Origin: Prosapia bicincta
Taxonomy: Eukaryota; Arthropoda; Insecta; Hemiptera; Cercopidae
Length of the DNA stretch: 64,000 bases
Reading direction: 5' to 3'
Assembly (NCBI GenBank): GCA_036971475.1
Contig: JBAIZL010000006.1
Location: forward strand, 11,760,205 to 11,824,204
Made by a program: the position numbers and the translations under genes. This document shows, piece by piece, positions 25,330 to 40,494 of this stretch (position 1 is the first letter of the stretch; every line of letters starts with the position of its first letter). The notes beneath the pieces are model-generated. The model had not been told where the DNA came from. It was given only the letters and a program-made list of their open reading frames with translations, and made no database searches.

Positions 25330-26640
25330 ACATTCATCATCCAAGGATATATTCAAGCGGGAAACACGAACTTAAATTGGAAAATAAATACACCATAAAA
25401 AACTCAATTGAATTAACAGAAATACAAAAAACAATAAACATAACCAAAAACACCAAATTTATATCTTTTGATATCACAAACATGTACTCTAATATACCAA
25501 TTAACGAAACCATCCAAATAATAAGAAACAAATTAACTGACGTTAAAACCTACCCCAAACACACAAACCAAATCAGAAATGCCTAGAGACCATACTAATC
25601 CAAAACTGTTTCATATTCAATAATAAGATATATAAACAAATAGATGGCTAAGCAATGTGATCACCACTTTCAAGTATAATATCAGAAATTTACCTCCAAA
25701 AACCTGACGAATTAATCACACAAACCATAAAAACAAACGACCACAATAGACATTGGATACGATATGTTGACGATGGATTATACATCTCACAAAATAAAGC
25801 AATAAATAATAACATCATACTAAATGAAATCAATAACTTACACCCTAACATACAATTCACCATGGAGGAAGAAATAAACAATAAAATAAACTATCTAGAC
25901 CTAACATTGGCCGAAAATACAAATAACATTGAATATTCTATTTATAGGAAACCCACACAAACCATTAATACAATACCAAATCACTCCAACCATCCCCCAC
26001 AACATAAAATGTCCGCTTACAACTCACTTTTATACAGAATGCTAAAATTGTCTCTAAATAATGAAGAAAAAACCAAAGAAAAACAAATAATATATCAAAT
26101 AGCCCAAAAAATGGATACAATAAAAACACTATAGATAAATTAGAATTTAAAATATTAAATAAATTAAAACAACCTAAAATCGAACCACAAACAACAAAAT
26201 GGGCAACATTCACATACACAGGACACAACATAAAAGGAATAACTAAAACACTAAAAAATAATAATATTAACATAGCCTACAAAAACACAGGAAACATAAT
26301 CAATAAAATAAACCAACCACAAAAATTATGTCCACACTAAATAACGGAATATACAAAATCGAATGCCCAGACTGTAATAAAATATACATAGGCCAAACAA
26401 AAAAGAAATTAAAAGACAGATATCAAGATCACCTCAATGCATACATCAAACCTTACATTTATAACTCAAACTTAGCCACACACGCCATCAAAAACAAAGA
26501 CACATTCCCTACAATAAAATTGACGTACACCTAATAAAAAAGATTCAAAAAGGCCTCAAAATGACAATCTGGGAAAAACTAGAAATTTATAAAAATAATA
26601 TCATTAAAGAACAAATACAAATAAAATCAAAAAAACGATA
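25330..26640 (+). pseudogene. Penelope-like element ORF: reverse transcriptase plus GIY-YIG (lineage 2), broken
   Basis: The plus strand encodes most of a PLE protein over several frames. Part 1 (25330-25584) has FISFDITNMYSNIPINETI, the motif A region. Part 2 (about 25590-26134) has a damaged motif B (G-stop-AM-stop-SPLSSIISEIYL), motif C WIRYVDDGLYI with its DD, INYLDLTLAENTN, then EYSIYRKPTQTINTIPNHSN. A shift near 26120 leads to NTIDKLEFKILNKL and TTKWATFTYTGHNIKGI. Another near 26330 leads to GIY-YIG: NNGIYKIECPDCNKIYIGQT, KDRYQDHLNAYI, ATHAIKNKDTFPTI. A last shift near 26520 gives the end, LIKKIQKGLKMTIWEKLEIY, stopping at about 26640. At least four breaks make it inactive. It is related to, but clearly diverged from, the fragment at 11.87-12.47 kb. 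Codons are very A-rich. Confidence 0.88.
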
Positions 26641-29449
<2,809 letters not shown>

Positions 29450-29489
29450 GGTCTAATGTTTGCCACGGCACGTCAGAAGATGTCCTCTG

Positions 29490-29751
29490 AAATATATAGG
29501 CCAAACAAAAAGAAATATTAAAACTAGGGCTAAAGAACATCTTCCCACATTAAATATAATTGACTAGAAACATCTGCGATGGTGAAACATTGTTTAGAGG
29601 AAGAGCACCAATTCAAAGTAGACGATGTAACCCTGTTACAAAAACATTGTGTAGTGAATTGGATGCATCGGAAAATTTGTATATTAATAGGAATACAAAT
29701 AATATTGTAAACAATGAGTCAGGCCCTATTCGAAATTCTATATTATTGTAA
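29490..29751 (+). pseudogene. PLE GIY-YIG C-terminal fragment (lineage 3)
   Basis: From about 29493 the plus strand reads KYIGQTKRNIKTRAKEHLP, the YIGQT core and Arg helix of a PLE GIY-YIG domain. After a stop and shifts it gives NIVLEEEHQFKVDDVTLLQK, a typical 'H..E..H.F' segment, and then LDASENLYINRN, ending NSILL with a stop at 29749-29751. The 'LdA.EnLYI....N' ending is the usual PLE C-terminus. It differs from the other two PLEs here, which end with EKLEIY and ENLYIYKHK, so it is a separate lineage. Only about 85 codons remain. Confidence 0.75.
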
Positions 29752-29867
29752 TTAGCGTGACACAAAAGAAAAAAAAAAATATTGTAACATTTTGGTTAAA
29801 CATTTTGACATAATAATAAATTGTAATATTAATTATCTATTTTCTTTAGATGTAATTATGTTGTGTG

Positions 29868-30140
29868 TTACAAATTGTTCATTATTTGTTTTAAAAAAAT
29901 ATTTAAAAAGAAGTTAATTCCTTTAGGTTGGATTCTACCTGTATGTTGTTTGAAATCCGGCCGTCGTAAACAACCTTGTCTATAACTAGAAATAAATTTC
30001 TTAGAGAAGTATACGTAATTTTTTACCCAAACGTAGTTGTCTTCCAAACTCCTATTGTATAACCCTTCCGTTCTCGTAAATAATGCTTGAGAGTTAAGTA
30101 CTCTCTTTAGACTAGAGTAGTAATAATAATAATTTCGCAT
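29868..30140 (-). other. Unrecognised 90-codon frame
   Basis: A minus-strand frame of 90 codons, GC-richer than its flanks, directly follows the lineage 3 PLE fragment in the opposite orientation. It starts MRNYYYYYS, where the Tyr run comes from a (TAA)n stretch, and contains RPDFKQHTGRIQPKG. I recognise no domain. It may be the 3' part of a transposon rather than a gene. Confidence 0.2.
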
Positions 30141-30154
30141 TCTATTTCGACACC

Positions 30155-30193
30155 TATTATTGTGATTCTGTCACACACACACACACACACACG

Positions 30194-30239
<46 letters not shown>

Positions 30240-30310
30240 TATTTGTTTTAATTGTAATTATTTATATAAAACATAATATTTTTTTGTTTAATCTAAGTAG
30301 AAATTTAATT
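30155..30310 (+). repeat. Dispersed repeat copy with (CA)n(TA)n tract
   Basis: TTATTGTGATTCTGTCA, a microsatellite (30171-30236), then 'atatttgttttaattgtaattattta' matches 39045-39100 ('atattgtgattctgtcataggtatatacatatttataataattgtaattattta'). A weaker copy of the right part lies at 38150-38215. Confidence 0.5.
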
Positions 30311-31524
30311 ATTTTATTTATTTAAGAATCAACTGTTTTCAAAAGACATAGAGTTTGGTGGCCATAACATGTATAGCTTGTGTTCCTTATGGAATTAGAA
30401 AACAATTATTTTTAATTGACAAAAAACAAATTCAACACTATGAAACGTCTTCGTAAAGGAAAGTATATGTAATAAAACAATCTAGCTGTTTAAAGATAGG
30501 TCACAATGTGCGAAGCAAAAAAACTGAAACCACATCAACGCTGTTGTGAAACGGAAGTGGTCCATGACCATTATGTGGGGTGATATGTTCCGCATTTGTT
30601 TATAAATGCCTGTTAATCAAACAATGTCCATTACCTGTTATAGTCGAAACAGATATCAGTTAGCCTCACTTACTTCCTTTTGCTGGACCCAATATACGGT
30701 AGCTGTATCCCGAAAGGATTATTAGAAACTGATTAGAAGAAATGTGTTTGTTCTATTATTTTCTACAGTTTTATGTTCATATATTTCAGGAATACTAATA
30801 TACCATATAAATGTTATAATCTACTACATGCATGGTTGTATATTCTATTGTAGTAAAATATATCATGACACATTGACTAGTTTATAACAAAACAATATTG
30901 CAATCGTATTGTAGTAATGTATAATGAGAATTTTGTTACAACATTTCAATATTTCCAATTATAAAATTTGGCATAGAATGTAAAGAGTATCAATTACTTT
31001 TTAATTTTACTTGAAAATTATAATTATAATAATAAATAATATAAGTATGTACACAATCGGATATTGAAATTCTTTTCAGACTGTTTAACATTATTATTAT
31101 TATTATTATTTTTGAAAAGATACCCAATAATATTTATTGTTACATCCTGTTATAATACTATTTCACAATATATTGGTTTAAATAACGTCAAACCTATGTA
31201 TAATGTAACAACAGGGTAAACCAAAGGAGGGTTAATTTATGTTTTTAATAATAAAATAATTTTCAAATGTAATCATAGCATTATGAATAAAACTTGTGAT
31301 ATCAAATGTAGGCGCCTGCCAGATATATAAACTACCAAACGTTTGCTATTATTAGCACCATATCACAATGGTTGTAAGACGTCAATAAATTTCAAATACA
31401 TATGGCAATATGTTTTACTTAAAAGTATATACGAAGAAATGAAGTAAATCTTAGCTGACCCAATACATATAAATTTATATGAGCCAACAGAAAAAGCACT
31501 TATTTATGCATTTGTGTGTGTTTG

Positions 31525-31587
<63 letters not shown>

Positions 31588-33486
31588 ACTGTAATATCCT
31601 AATGTGAAACACATTTTATAATTGAAAAAGAAAAGATAGGGCTAAATCTATTATTTGAAGATAGACAGCAGGTAATGTCTAATGTGTCAGCCATTTGAAA
31701 ATCGTTTTCTCAAAAAACATTGAATAATTAAATAAAATTTCGTCTATAAAAGTTCTTGTTAGGTTTTAAGAAGTTACTTATGAACCGTTGATGTACAAAT
31801 TAAAATATACAAAAATACTTGGAAGTAAAATTTCAGCAGGAAAAATGAATAACTCAGATTTTATACTTGAAATTAAATTTATTTCTCCATTATATTGAAT
31901 GTCAGGAATAAAGCTTACTGCCAGCATAAATATCACTATGAGTAATGCTATCTCTTGCTTCCCCTCCCCCTCCCCCGATCCTCGCTGCAATGCATTTTCA
32001 ATAACTGCGTTAAATGCAACTGAAATCATGACAAAGTTGCAAAGCATCTGTGCAATGAAATTTTTATAGCTTTAAATTTTTCTTATAATATTATATTAGG
32101 ATTTCTTTCTATATTTTCCACTTAAGGTTTGTTTCACTCTTATCATTGTTTCTACTACTTTTATGTAGCTTTGTTCATATTCCTGTCATAATACTTTATA
32201 GTTTTACTTTATCTTTGATTCTGTTTTTCTTTATTAAAGTTTATATATTTCTATTACCATTTCTATTTATTTGTTATTAGGTTCTCAACCTAAAATAAAA
32301 TACCTTCATCTATTATAACTCTTTTCCCATATTATTACAATCGGTGTTAATACTTGCACCTAACATGGATATTTTGAATTTTGTTTTGTTTATGTGATCG
32401 AAAGTGTTTACTTCCTTCAGAAGACTAAAAATATCTTTAGTAGTATAATACAGTAACACAATTATGTCGATCTTGGTTTATTAGATTCTAGCGGCACAGA
32501 CAAATTATGAAGGAATAGTGTTTAGGAAACTCCACCGTAACACAATATGAACCATATTTCTATCAAAATATTTAATTATCCAGTACAACTTTTTAAATGT
32601 GCCCCTTTAACTTTACGTTGTACAAACATACCACATGTTTTAATATATTTCACTTGACCCGGTGGATTTTCCCCCATTTACAAAATGGTTTAAACATAAT
32701 TTAGGACACATGTTATAGTGACTTATCAGGAAAGGTATTTTAACAAACATCTGTAATACTTATTACACAAGAGCCACAAGAAAAACTGGTTGTAATCGTG
32801 CATGAACCGTTGCGCACTACAGGACGTATGTTTTTTGTTAGTAGATGAAAAAAACATAAAATTTTAGCTATACAATTTTTATCAGACAATTGTTCCACTA
32901 AAAATAATCGAATTAGATAGTTTAATATAATTTATTCTTTAATCAAGATGACATTTTTTAAAATTCAGTTGAAAATTCTGATATCCTCCTTGCAGCTCTA
33001 AAGATTTATCGGAGTTTCTCATCTAGCTGGAATCTTATTACATTGTGGTACTGCTAATTGACACAATTGTTAAATGGAATAATATCTGGTACTTTGGAGT
33101 TCATTAAGCTAGAAATAGATTACCGCGATTTAAAAAATATAATTTTTGGAAAATGAAGTGAAATATTTCACATTAAAAGTGAAGAGCTCCTTAAAAACAT
33201 CAAGGCCCAAACGGATTCTGGTATTGTAAGATAGCAATGGCAAAAACTAATACCCACTGGGCTACGACCAAAACTTTGAATATAATACAAAAAAGAACTC
33301 GCCATCATTGACTTACATCAACTGATTGAAGACCTTATGATTTTATACTCTACAAGCAAGCTTAATAACGGAATATATTATGAATTATCTTTTGCACAAG
33401 GGCAATGAATACACTCATTCAGAAAACTAGCTCTTGAAGTTTTTGCATTATGATAACAATATATGAATTATCAAAACGAATTCTCA
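30311..33486. other. AT-rich intergenic; two microsatellites, no gene
   Basis: (TTA)n lies at 31089-31111 and (TG)n(TA)n at 31513-31585. The minus frame 31778-32047 (89 codons) has no domain. Positions 33180-33480 are slightly GC-richer but encode nothing recognisable. Confidence 0.45.
31513..31585. repeat. Compound microsatellite (TG)n(TA)n
   Basis: An interrupted TG run followed by about 25 TA units. Confidence 0.95.
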
Positions 33487-33610
33487 AAACTAACTCCTAA
33501 CTGAACAGCCTTCTTTTATCAAGGTAGCTCTTTATGAACATAATGGATAAATAAAAGTTGATACCCAGATAAAATACACGACATTGTTTATATTTAACTA
33601 GGTTACCGAA

Positions 33611-33659
<49 letters not shown>

Positions 33660-34029
33660 AGATTAAATAATATACACTAATTACAGGAATAATTAATTGA
33701 ATAATACATTTAAAGCTTTTCGTTGGTTGACATTACCAACATCCTCAGGAATTACAATACAAAGAATGACAAAAGAACTGTCTAACAAATATGAAGTTAC
33801 AAGATAAAGCACTACACAGTTGCCAAATCTATTACAATATTGCCAAACCTATTCTTATAGATTTGGCAACTGTGTAATGCTTTATCTAGTAACTTCATAT
33901 TTGTTAGACAGTTCTTTTGTCACTCTTAGTATTGTAATTCCTGAGGATGTTTGTAATGTCAACCAACGAAAAGCTTTAAATGTATTATTCAATAAATTAT
34001 TCCTGTAATTAGTGTATATTATTAATTCT

Positions 34030-34090
<61 letters not shown>

Positions 34091-34239
34091 TTATTTATAT
34101 ATATATATTTTTCGGTAACCTAGTTAAATATAAACAATGTTGTGTATTTTATCTGGTTATCAACTTTTATTTATGCATTTTGTTCATAAAGAGCTACCTT
34201 GATAAAAGAAGACTTTTAAGTTAGGAGTTAGTTTTTAGA
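33487..34239. repeat. Long palindrome made of two inverted PLE-type ends
   Basis: The left arm (33487-33830) and right arm (33859-34239) are inverted copies separated by a 28-bp spacer. Reading outward from the centre, each arm holds AGATTTGGCAACTGTGTA, a segment ending in GTAATTCCTGAGGATG, a loop, CCAACGAAAAGC, then TAATTAGTGTATATTATT, a (TA)n tract, TTCGGTAACCTAGTTAAATA, and an outer end 'cttgataaaagaag'. Small indels and different TA lengths (33614-33656 against 34032-34108) show the arms have aged. The CTGAGGATG...CGAAA module marks them as PLE-related. No coding sequence lies inside. Confidence 0.85.
34032..34108. repeat. (TA)n microsatellite in the right palindrome arm
   Basis: A TA run with TTATTTATT interruptions; its partner in the left arm is shorter (33614-33656). 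Confidence 0.95.
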
Positions 34240-34249
34240 ATTATTTTGA

Positions 34250-34303
34250 GTGTATTATTCAATAAATTATTCCTGTAATTAGTGTATATTATTTAATCTT
34301 AAA
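34250..34303 (+). repeat. Direct repeat of a palindrome segment
   Basis: TGTATTATTCAATAAATTAT and the following bases up to TTAATCTTA repeat 33980-34030 almost exactly. A third copy of this subsegment therefore lies just outside the palindrome, and is again followed by a (TA)n tract (34331-34402). Confidence 0.8.
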
Positions 34304-34328
34304 AATAATTGTAACAGGAAACATATTC

Positions 34329-34330
<2 letters not shown>

Positions 34331-34402
<72 letters not shown>
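34331..34402. repeat. (TA)n microsatellite
   Basis: A TA run of about 36 units following the third copy of the PLE-type end. Confidence 0.96.
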
Positions 34403-34405
<3 letters not shown>

Positions 34406-37336
34406 TGTATATTTCCTTTCGGCAAACAACGTAAAAGATTTGCGCGTACCTATTAAAAAAAAAAAAATTGCAACCAAAATCCTGTTTTGTAAAGGGAAAT
34501 GTGAAATCATTAGTTTTCTTTGAAATGCTGTTTCTCACTTCAAACCGAGGCGATACTGATTTAAAAACGGGAAAAGTGGTACACGGAGGTTTGCTCCAGA
34601 TCCACAATAAAATAGACACCGTAGCAAGTAAGTATATTTTACTCTATATTTAACATATAAGCATAAAATCATTTCCATTCCAAACTAACTTCATATAATA
34701 AAGAACAAATAAAAATTCCTCTAACCTTAGCTTGAACTTCTCGTGGTTGTAAGTCCGAAAGCCTATTTTCCTATTTGCCTATACAAGTCTCTTACAGTCT
34801 TTCGAGTAATGATTGCACTGTTTACTCTCTCTTCCAAATGAATTCCTTAAATGTCATCAAAATCGTTTAGGAAAGCCAGATGTTCTAGGACTTCATCATT
34901 ATCTTAGCATTTGATGACCTCTCGATCATCACTTTAATGACTTTTTGTGTCCTGCAATATCAACATCATTGTCTATATTTCCTTGTACACAACTATTAAA
35001 GAAAATAGCCGTTTCGAAAATTTTCCAGCTGGCCTATGAACATCACACTCATCTCGTTTCACTCGAAACAGTGCCTTATTCATTATCTCTTCTTTTTATA
35101 TCCGTGTTAAAATAAATATGTACTAAAATATTTTTTATTATTTACACAAGTTAAATCAGTATTTATTTTACAATTATAACGGTGTATACAATTACGAAAA
35201 ATTACAATTACAAATACTAAAAACCTAAACTACAAATTACTAACTACGAAATTCAAATAGCAAAAGGTGGCACACTGATAATTAATCCGAGATATTAGAA
35301 ATATGAGAGGTGTCATGCGGACGAATTTTCCGTTGTACGAATCACTGTTCAACAGAAGCTAAATAACAATTTGTAAAATAAATATTGTGCCTCGAAAGGG
35401 CCTCGGGAATTACAGGGATTTTGGGATAGCCCATTTTTAGAAACTCGGAGGAAAATTCCGCGACGCCATCTTTGACGGGTTAAGACACGAATAAGAGCTG
35501 TTTTGTCTGGGTTTTCCCTAAATTTCTTCAACAAGAAACGGAAAATACATTTAGTTTTTGCCGAGACATCATTTGTAATATTAACAGACATTTTGGTAAA
35601 CAAATAGTGCAAGAGAAACTTCTTCTTCTTAACTAATAATATTAGATTATACTAATCCCTAGTGTGATTTTATTTAAATCAAGCGAATGCTAAATCATAA
35701 ACATTTAAAAGATATGAGCGTCACAGAGTTTAGACTAGTTACAAAACTTAGATTGATAACAATAAGTTCATATAAGGTAGGCCAAATGGTTAAGTCCTGA
35801 TTTGTATCCAACAAGTAATTGTTCCATTGGCCTATTTAAGGGTAGTATTAAATGAGTATCTTTTAAGGAGTGTATATACAAATACTCCTCATTATATTAG
35901 TTATAATAAAATATGTTATATGTTAATATATCTTACTAGATCTGCCACCTATTATACCTTTAGAGATAAAAATCATCTTTGATAATCAGATATGAAGTCT
36001 GTCTTTTTATTTACATCAACAAGGGGTGTAATTAAAGTTAAACGATTATTAAAAACTAGGATCCTATGACATTTATAACTAATGTGGTAAATCTAATTTT
36101 AATCTTTAATACTCTTTGTTTCCAAACACATAATTTTGTATTACGTGACCAATATTCAGCCCAGGATTTACAATTTATGATTAGAATATGGTACTATTTA
36201 CGGTTTAATATTCACGAATAACATTGGTAGAAAAGATGGTTCTATCGTTGAACCACACATTTCTATCCTCAGTTTCGAAAATCATATTTACTATCGTTTG
36301 AATAAAAAGAGTATAATTTTTAAAAAGTAACTTATTATTAGGAATAACATGTTATATATTGGTATTATTATCTCCAAATACATTTGGTCCCAAAATAAAC
36401 TGTATTACTTTATTGTGAATATTTGTCTTTACAGTAGGTAGTATCCGGTCACAAAAACTACCCTCAAATAAAGTACGTCCACACTAATATGCGGCAACAA
36501 TCAAAAGTCGGCTCAGCAGATCGAGAAGACAACTACAGTCAGTACTATTAATTGTGGCGTATGCGGTATATTAGGACTATTTTAATTGGTATTATTAAAT
36601 CGTTAAATAATTCGATAAACTTTCATTGTATATCATTTTATCCAAGCTACATGATAAACAATGACTCTCCGTGTTCATAAATACAAACAATGTTTTCATG
36701 TATTACTTGTTTAGGAAGGACAAAACATATGTGAGGCATAACCGTCCGCCTGAACTAAGCTTTTAAACACACATACAAAACCTTTTAATCCCAGTGTTTG
36801 TGTTCCAAACCTTTAACAAACTCAATAGTATAAAGGGTTTCTCAATTGAATATAAATATACAGACAAATGGTTCGATATAGCGTCCTACATGAGGGGATA
36901 AAAAAAAAATTATCAATTGATGAAGTCTTTGTTTTATATATGGTGTAGTACATTAAAAATATAGAGTTTAGGTAGTAGAACAAATATAATAAATAGCCAA
37001 TGGAATAAAGACAGTTGTTAGTTGGATTCAAAACCTTTTTTTATCACAATTAATAATAGGGACTATATAACTATTACTGTCATGCAAAATGCATGTCAGT
37101 TAAGTTTATATTTTGTTTACCAAAGTATTGAAAGATATGTGAGATACTAACTTGAACGTTTATAACCCACAACACTTGCAAAGTATTGTCTACAGCTTTA
37201 AATCGGCATCGTGTGTCTTAGAACTGTACCCATTATGACCTACGTTTCCACCGTGATTCGGAGACTGTAGCTTGAAGCTAAATTCTCTCGAGAAAAACCA
37301 ACCTCTGCGTTTTTAAACACCAATTAGCAGATTTTG
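34403..37336. other. Intergenic; one unrecognised minus frame at 35.35-35.61 kb
   Basis: The minus frame 35349-35612 (87 codons) is moderately GC-rich and basic (KFRENPDKTALIRVLTRQRW) but has no family I recognise. Positions 34730-35100 look like decayed coding sequence on the minus strand, with an acidic stretch and several stops; possibly an old transposase, but I cannot name it. Confidence 0.3.
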
Positions 37337-37472
37337 AAGAACCCCAATACAACAAACATAATAAAAAATAACAAATAAGATAAGTTACTTAAGATTAAAC
37401 CATACTGTAGGGTTTAATCTTAGGTTTGTTTTATATGTTATTTTTCATTATTTGTGTGGTATTGGGGTTCTT
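37337..37472. repeat. Fold-back repeat with 12-bp perfect core
   Basis: The outer arms pair AAGAACCCCAATAC (37337-37350) with GTATTGGGGTTCTT (37459-37472). The inner arms pair TAAGATTAAACC (37390-37401) with GGTTTAATCTTA (37411-37422) around a 9-nt loop. Intermediate parts pair imperfectly. The sequence just right of it (CTTTCCAATATTTTCATTGT) also occurs at 17.7 kb, so it is the end of the same family. Confidence 0.75.
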
Positions 37473-37779
37473 TCCAATATTTTCATTGTAATTAATTAGT
37501 TTATTTATGGGCACAGGTGGTTGATTGATACGGAATAATCAAATTTAAATTGCTTTTAAAAATAATTACAAAATCTAAAACCCTAAATATCTCAATAATT
37601 ATCACCCACTCAGATGTTTTTTTTTAATATCGTATCCAGATGGTCACAATTAAAACATAATAAGATCTTTCACATAATTTCCGAATCTTAATTTTAAGTT
37701 GTTATATATCTGTTTTGCCCCTTTAAATTAACTGTACGTTTTGCAAATTTTTCAATTATTTCTAATAGGTCAGATTCTT

Positions 37780-37821
<42 letters not shown>

Positions 37822-39658
37822 CGTGTGTGTGTGTGTGTGTTATGTACAGGTATTCTATCATTATTAAAATCAGTCTTATTCCTCCATTGAGCTTCAAACC
37901 CATTTTTCGAGCTTGTAGTGGATGGCACACTATGTTTCTACAGTTTTGTTAAAAAAATAATTTATTATTTAAATTAAATAATTAGTTTTATATTGGGGAA
38001 AACCTTTTATTCAAAGGCGCAAGGTATGCAGTATAATTGTTGTCCATTTGAGTCTAAAATTAGAGGTAACATATGATTTCGTAAAACAGCTGATTCTATA
38101 TTATAGTTTATGCTGGTGGAACAGCATAAGGTGTTGTTGCTTTATTTATATTATCTGTAATTATTTAATAAATATAAAATAAATTTGTCTGTGTTCTTTA
38201 AGTAGGAATTGACCTAAGAAATATGTTTGTTGCTATTATTATATTAAGTGTGAATTGTTGTCATTTAATAACATAAGACAATTTCTCCGCATAAACAAAT
38301 AACTGATTTGCGTTGTAATTATATCCTTTTCTTTGCTGGAACAATGCTTAGCATAGTGTTCCTTGAAAGATTAATTACAAAGTTCATGCCAGTATATGTA
38401 ATAAATGGCTTCTAACCTTCAATTGAGAAAGTTATTAAGGTACAATAAGTTGAGAACCTTCCTTGATTTACTCATTTATTATTCAGTTCCTTCCGGGAAA
38501 GTTAATGAATCTTAAAACCGTCCATGTATATTGTATAAACTTTATATATCGTTTACTAGTGGCAAATGTGTAACAAAATAGGTTACGAGTTCAGAACATA
38601 CGGATTTTGTTTATTTACAATACACCTTTATAACTTTAAAATATAGAAAATGCTTTTTAAATTAGAAAATATATTGGTTTACTAACTGAATTAACTTAGA
38701 CTAAAAATATTAAGAAGAGCTTCAATTATATTTACTTATTATAAGTCACCGATTTTACTACTCAATATCTTTACTAAAAATTAGAGGAACGAACGAAATT
38801 AATATTATAATTTACATATTTTATATTCCTCTAAATGCTTCATAATATCTTAATATCTCATTATATATTGATCTATCTGGTAGACATTTTCAACCGTTAA
38901 TGATATAATTTTTATACATCCCCTTAAGTTCGAATTTAATGTTTTATACTTTTCGAAGATGATACTCGACATTAATAAAGTTTTAAAAATATTATTTCAT
39001 GATTTCAAAATTATTATTTATAATCACCTATTACTTTGTCACTTATATTGTGATTCTGTCATAGGTATATACATATTTATAATAATTGTAATTATTTAGT
39101 AAAATTATTATTATTATTATTATTTAGTCAAATAAAACTATTCCTTGTCGTTATAAGTAGGGATTGACTAACTTTTTTTTATTACTTCTTTTAATTATCT
39201 TAGTGTATCATAAGAGGTATCATAAAAATAGAAAAATTCGAAATGATTGGCACGTTCGTTATCTAAATGGGAAAGTTTTTATTTAACTAGTATTTATATT
39301 TAAAGTTAATAACAATTAATTTTTTTAGGCTAAATTATGCTTTTTTAAACACTCAAACATTTTAATAAAATCATGGTAATGCTTTTATTGTGGATAGGTT
39401 TTTTTCTAGGCCAACAAATTGTTTGGTCAATTACGCTTTAAAATAACAAAATATACGTTTATATTATTATTAAATATTGTTATCGATTTTATGACCTGAT
39501 TATTTTCGTGAGTGCAGATATAATACAAGTAGCCACACTGATTGAAATATTTATTAGCGTACAAACCATGTGAATCATTGTTGCACACGCATACTAATAT
39601 GTATTTTGTCATTTCTCGTATGCGCTATTTCGTTTGATATACCATCTATAACGAGATA
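37473..39658. other. AT-rich intergenic with microsatellite and two dispersed-repeat copies
   Basis: 38012-38090 matches 5765-5850. 39040-39175 matches 30155-30310. The minus frame 37694-37930 is largely translated microsatellite, and the minus frame 39427-39612 has no domain. Confidence 0.45.
37780..37840. repeat. Compound microsatellite (TA)n(TG)n
   Basis: About 10 TA units followed by about 20 TG units with one CG. Confidence 0.96.
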
Positions 39659-40492
39659 AAGTAAACTCTAGATTATCCGTGGGCGGATTAACCGGTTTGC
39701 GGATTATCCGGGGTCTGCCATTTTTTCACAAAGATCCAATTTTTATTCCAATCATATTCTTGTGTTTATATTTCAAAACGGTGAATTACGAGGTAAATAC
39801 ATATAAGGCTTAATAGAAGTTAAGATGAAGGGAAAAAAATATGTAAATATGTACGTATTAATTTTTACATTGAAAAGGAAGCATCCCGACGCGGTCCAGC
39901 GAAATAAATGGTGCGAGCAAGGTGGCTATTAACACGTTCAGCATGTATTTATTTATCTGATAGGCAAGGTCTTAGAAGAAAGTGAGGATGACGATATAGA
40001 AGATGAGGAGGTTAAGATCAGCCATGACACTTCGTTGCGGTCCGTCGATTGCCTTATTCAGTACATAGAGGAGCAAGATGACTCTTCACTGTGTGACAAA
40101 ATGGTTCTCAAGAAACTTAGACCGCACATTAAAGCTAAATCAATGCTCACAAAAAAACAGACAGAAACTTTTTTTTTGTTAAAAAGTGAAAGTGTTATAT
40201 GTAAAGAAAATTACATATGTACATACATACTTACTTTTTACATATACTTCTCTACGTATTGTATATAGCTAGACATATAAATGTACATGTTATATTCCGT
40301 CAAATATATCGACTTTTTAAAACAATTTTCTGTATTTATTTTGTCCTCTGAAGATTATTTGTGAATTGCCTTAACCGTGGTCATTATGTGTGTAACTAAT
40401 GGTACAATAATCGATTATCGATCGTTTTGCATATTCTTTGTTCATATCGGATCACCCGGGGAATTCGGTTATCCAGCGTTGTCGAGCCACAA
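39659..40492 (+). mobile_element. pogo/Tigger-type DNA transposon remnant, internally deleted
   Basis: The left end carries the TIR-like AAGTAAACTCTAGATTATCC, then repeats of GGATTA(T/A)CCGG. The right end, read inward on the minus strand, carries GGCTCGACAACGCTGGATAA. Both have the 'GATTATCC/GGATAACC' language of pogo/Tigger termini and abut TA dinucleotides (39657-39658 and 40493-40494), the expected target duplication. Between them only the transposase C-terminus survives. At 834 bp it is far shorter than a full element of about 2 kb or more. Confidence 0.7.
39963..40200 (+). pseudogene. pogo/Tigger transposase C-terminal fragment
   Basis: The frame reads GKVLEESEDDDIEDEEVKIS, then SVDCLIQYIEEQDDSSLCDK and KKLRPHIKAKSMLTKKQTET. 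An acidic stretch, a helix with 'Y(I/L)EqQ.d.s', a basic 'lr..I..K.....kQ' tail and a final lysine-rich run are usual at the end of pogo/Tigger (CENP-B/jerky-like) transposases. The DNA-binding domains and DDE core are absent; upstream sequence holds only AT-rich remnants. The frame runs on to 40268 in low-complexity codons that are probably not native. Confidence 0.7.
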
Positions 40493-40494
40493 TA

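Noticed and set aside
25337..26273. Minus-strand frames over the second PLE (25337-25531, 25690-25881, 25965-26273)
   Set aside because: Antisense of A-rich PLE coding sequence; hydrophobic, without domains.
33940..33975. Functional hammerhead ribozyme
   Set aside because: The core order fits, but I could not find a convincing stem I partner or cleavage site by eye; it is kept as a hammerhead-like module only.
34730..35100. Decayed transposase on the minus strand
   Set aside because: The codon pattern suggests former coding sequence, but no motif allows a family to be named.
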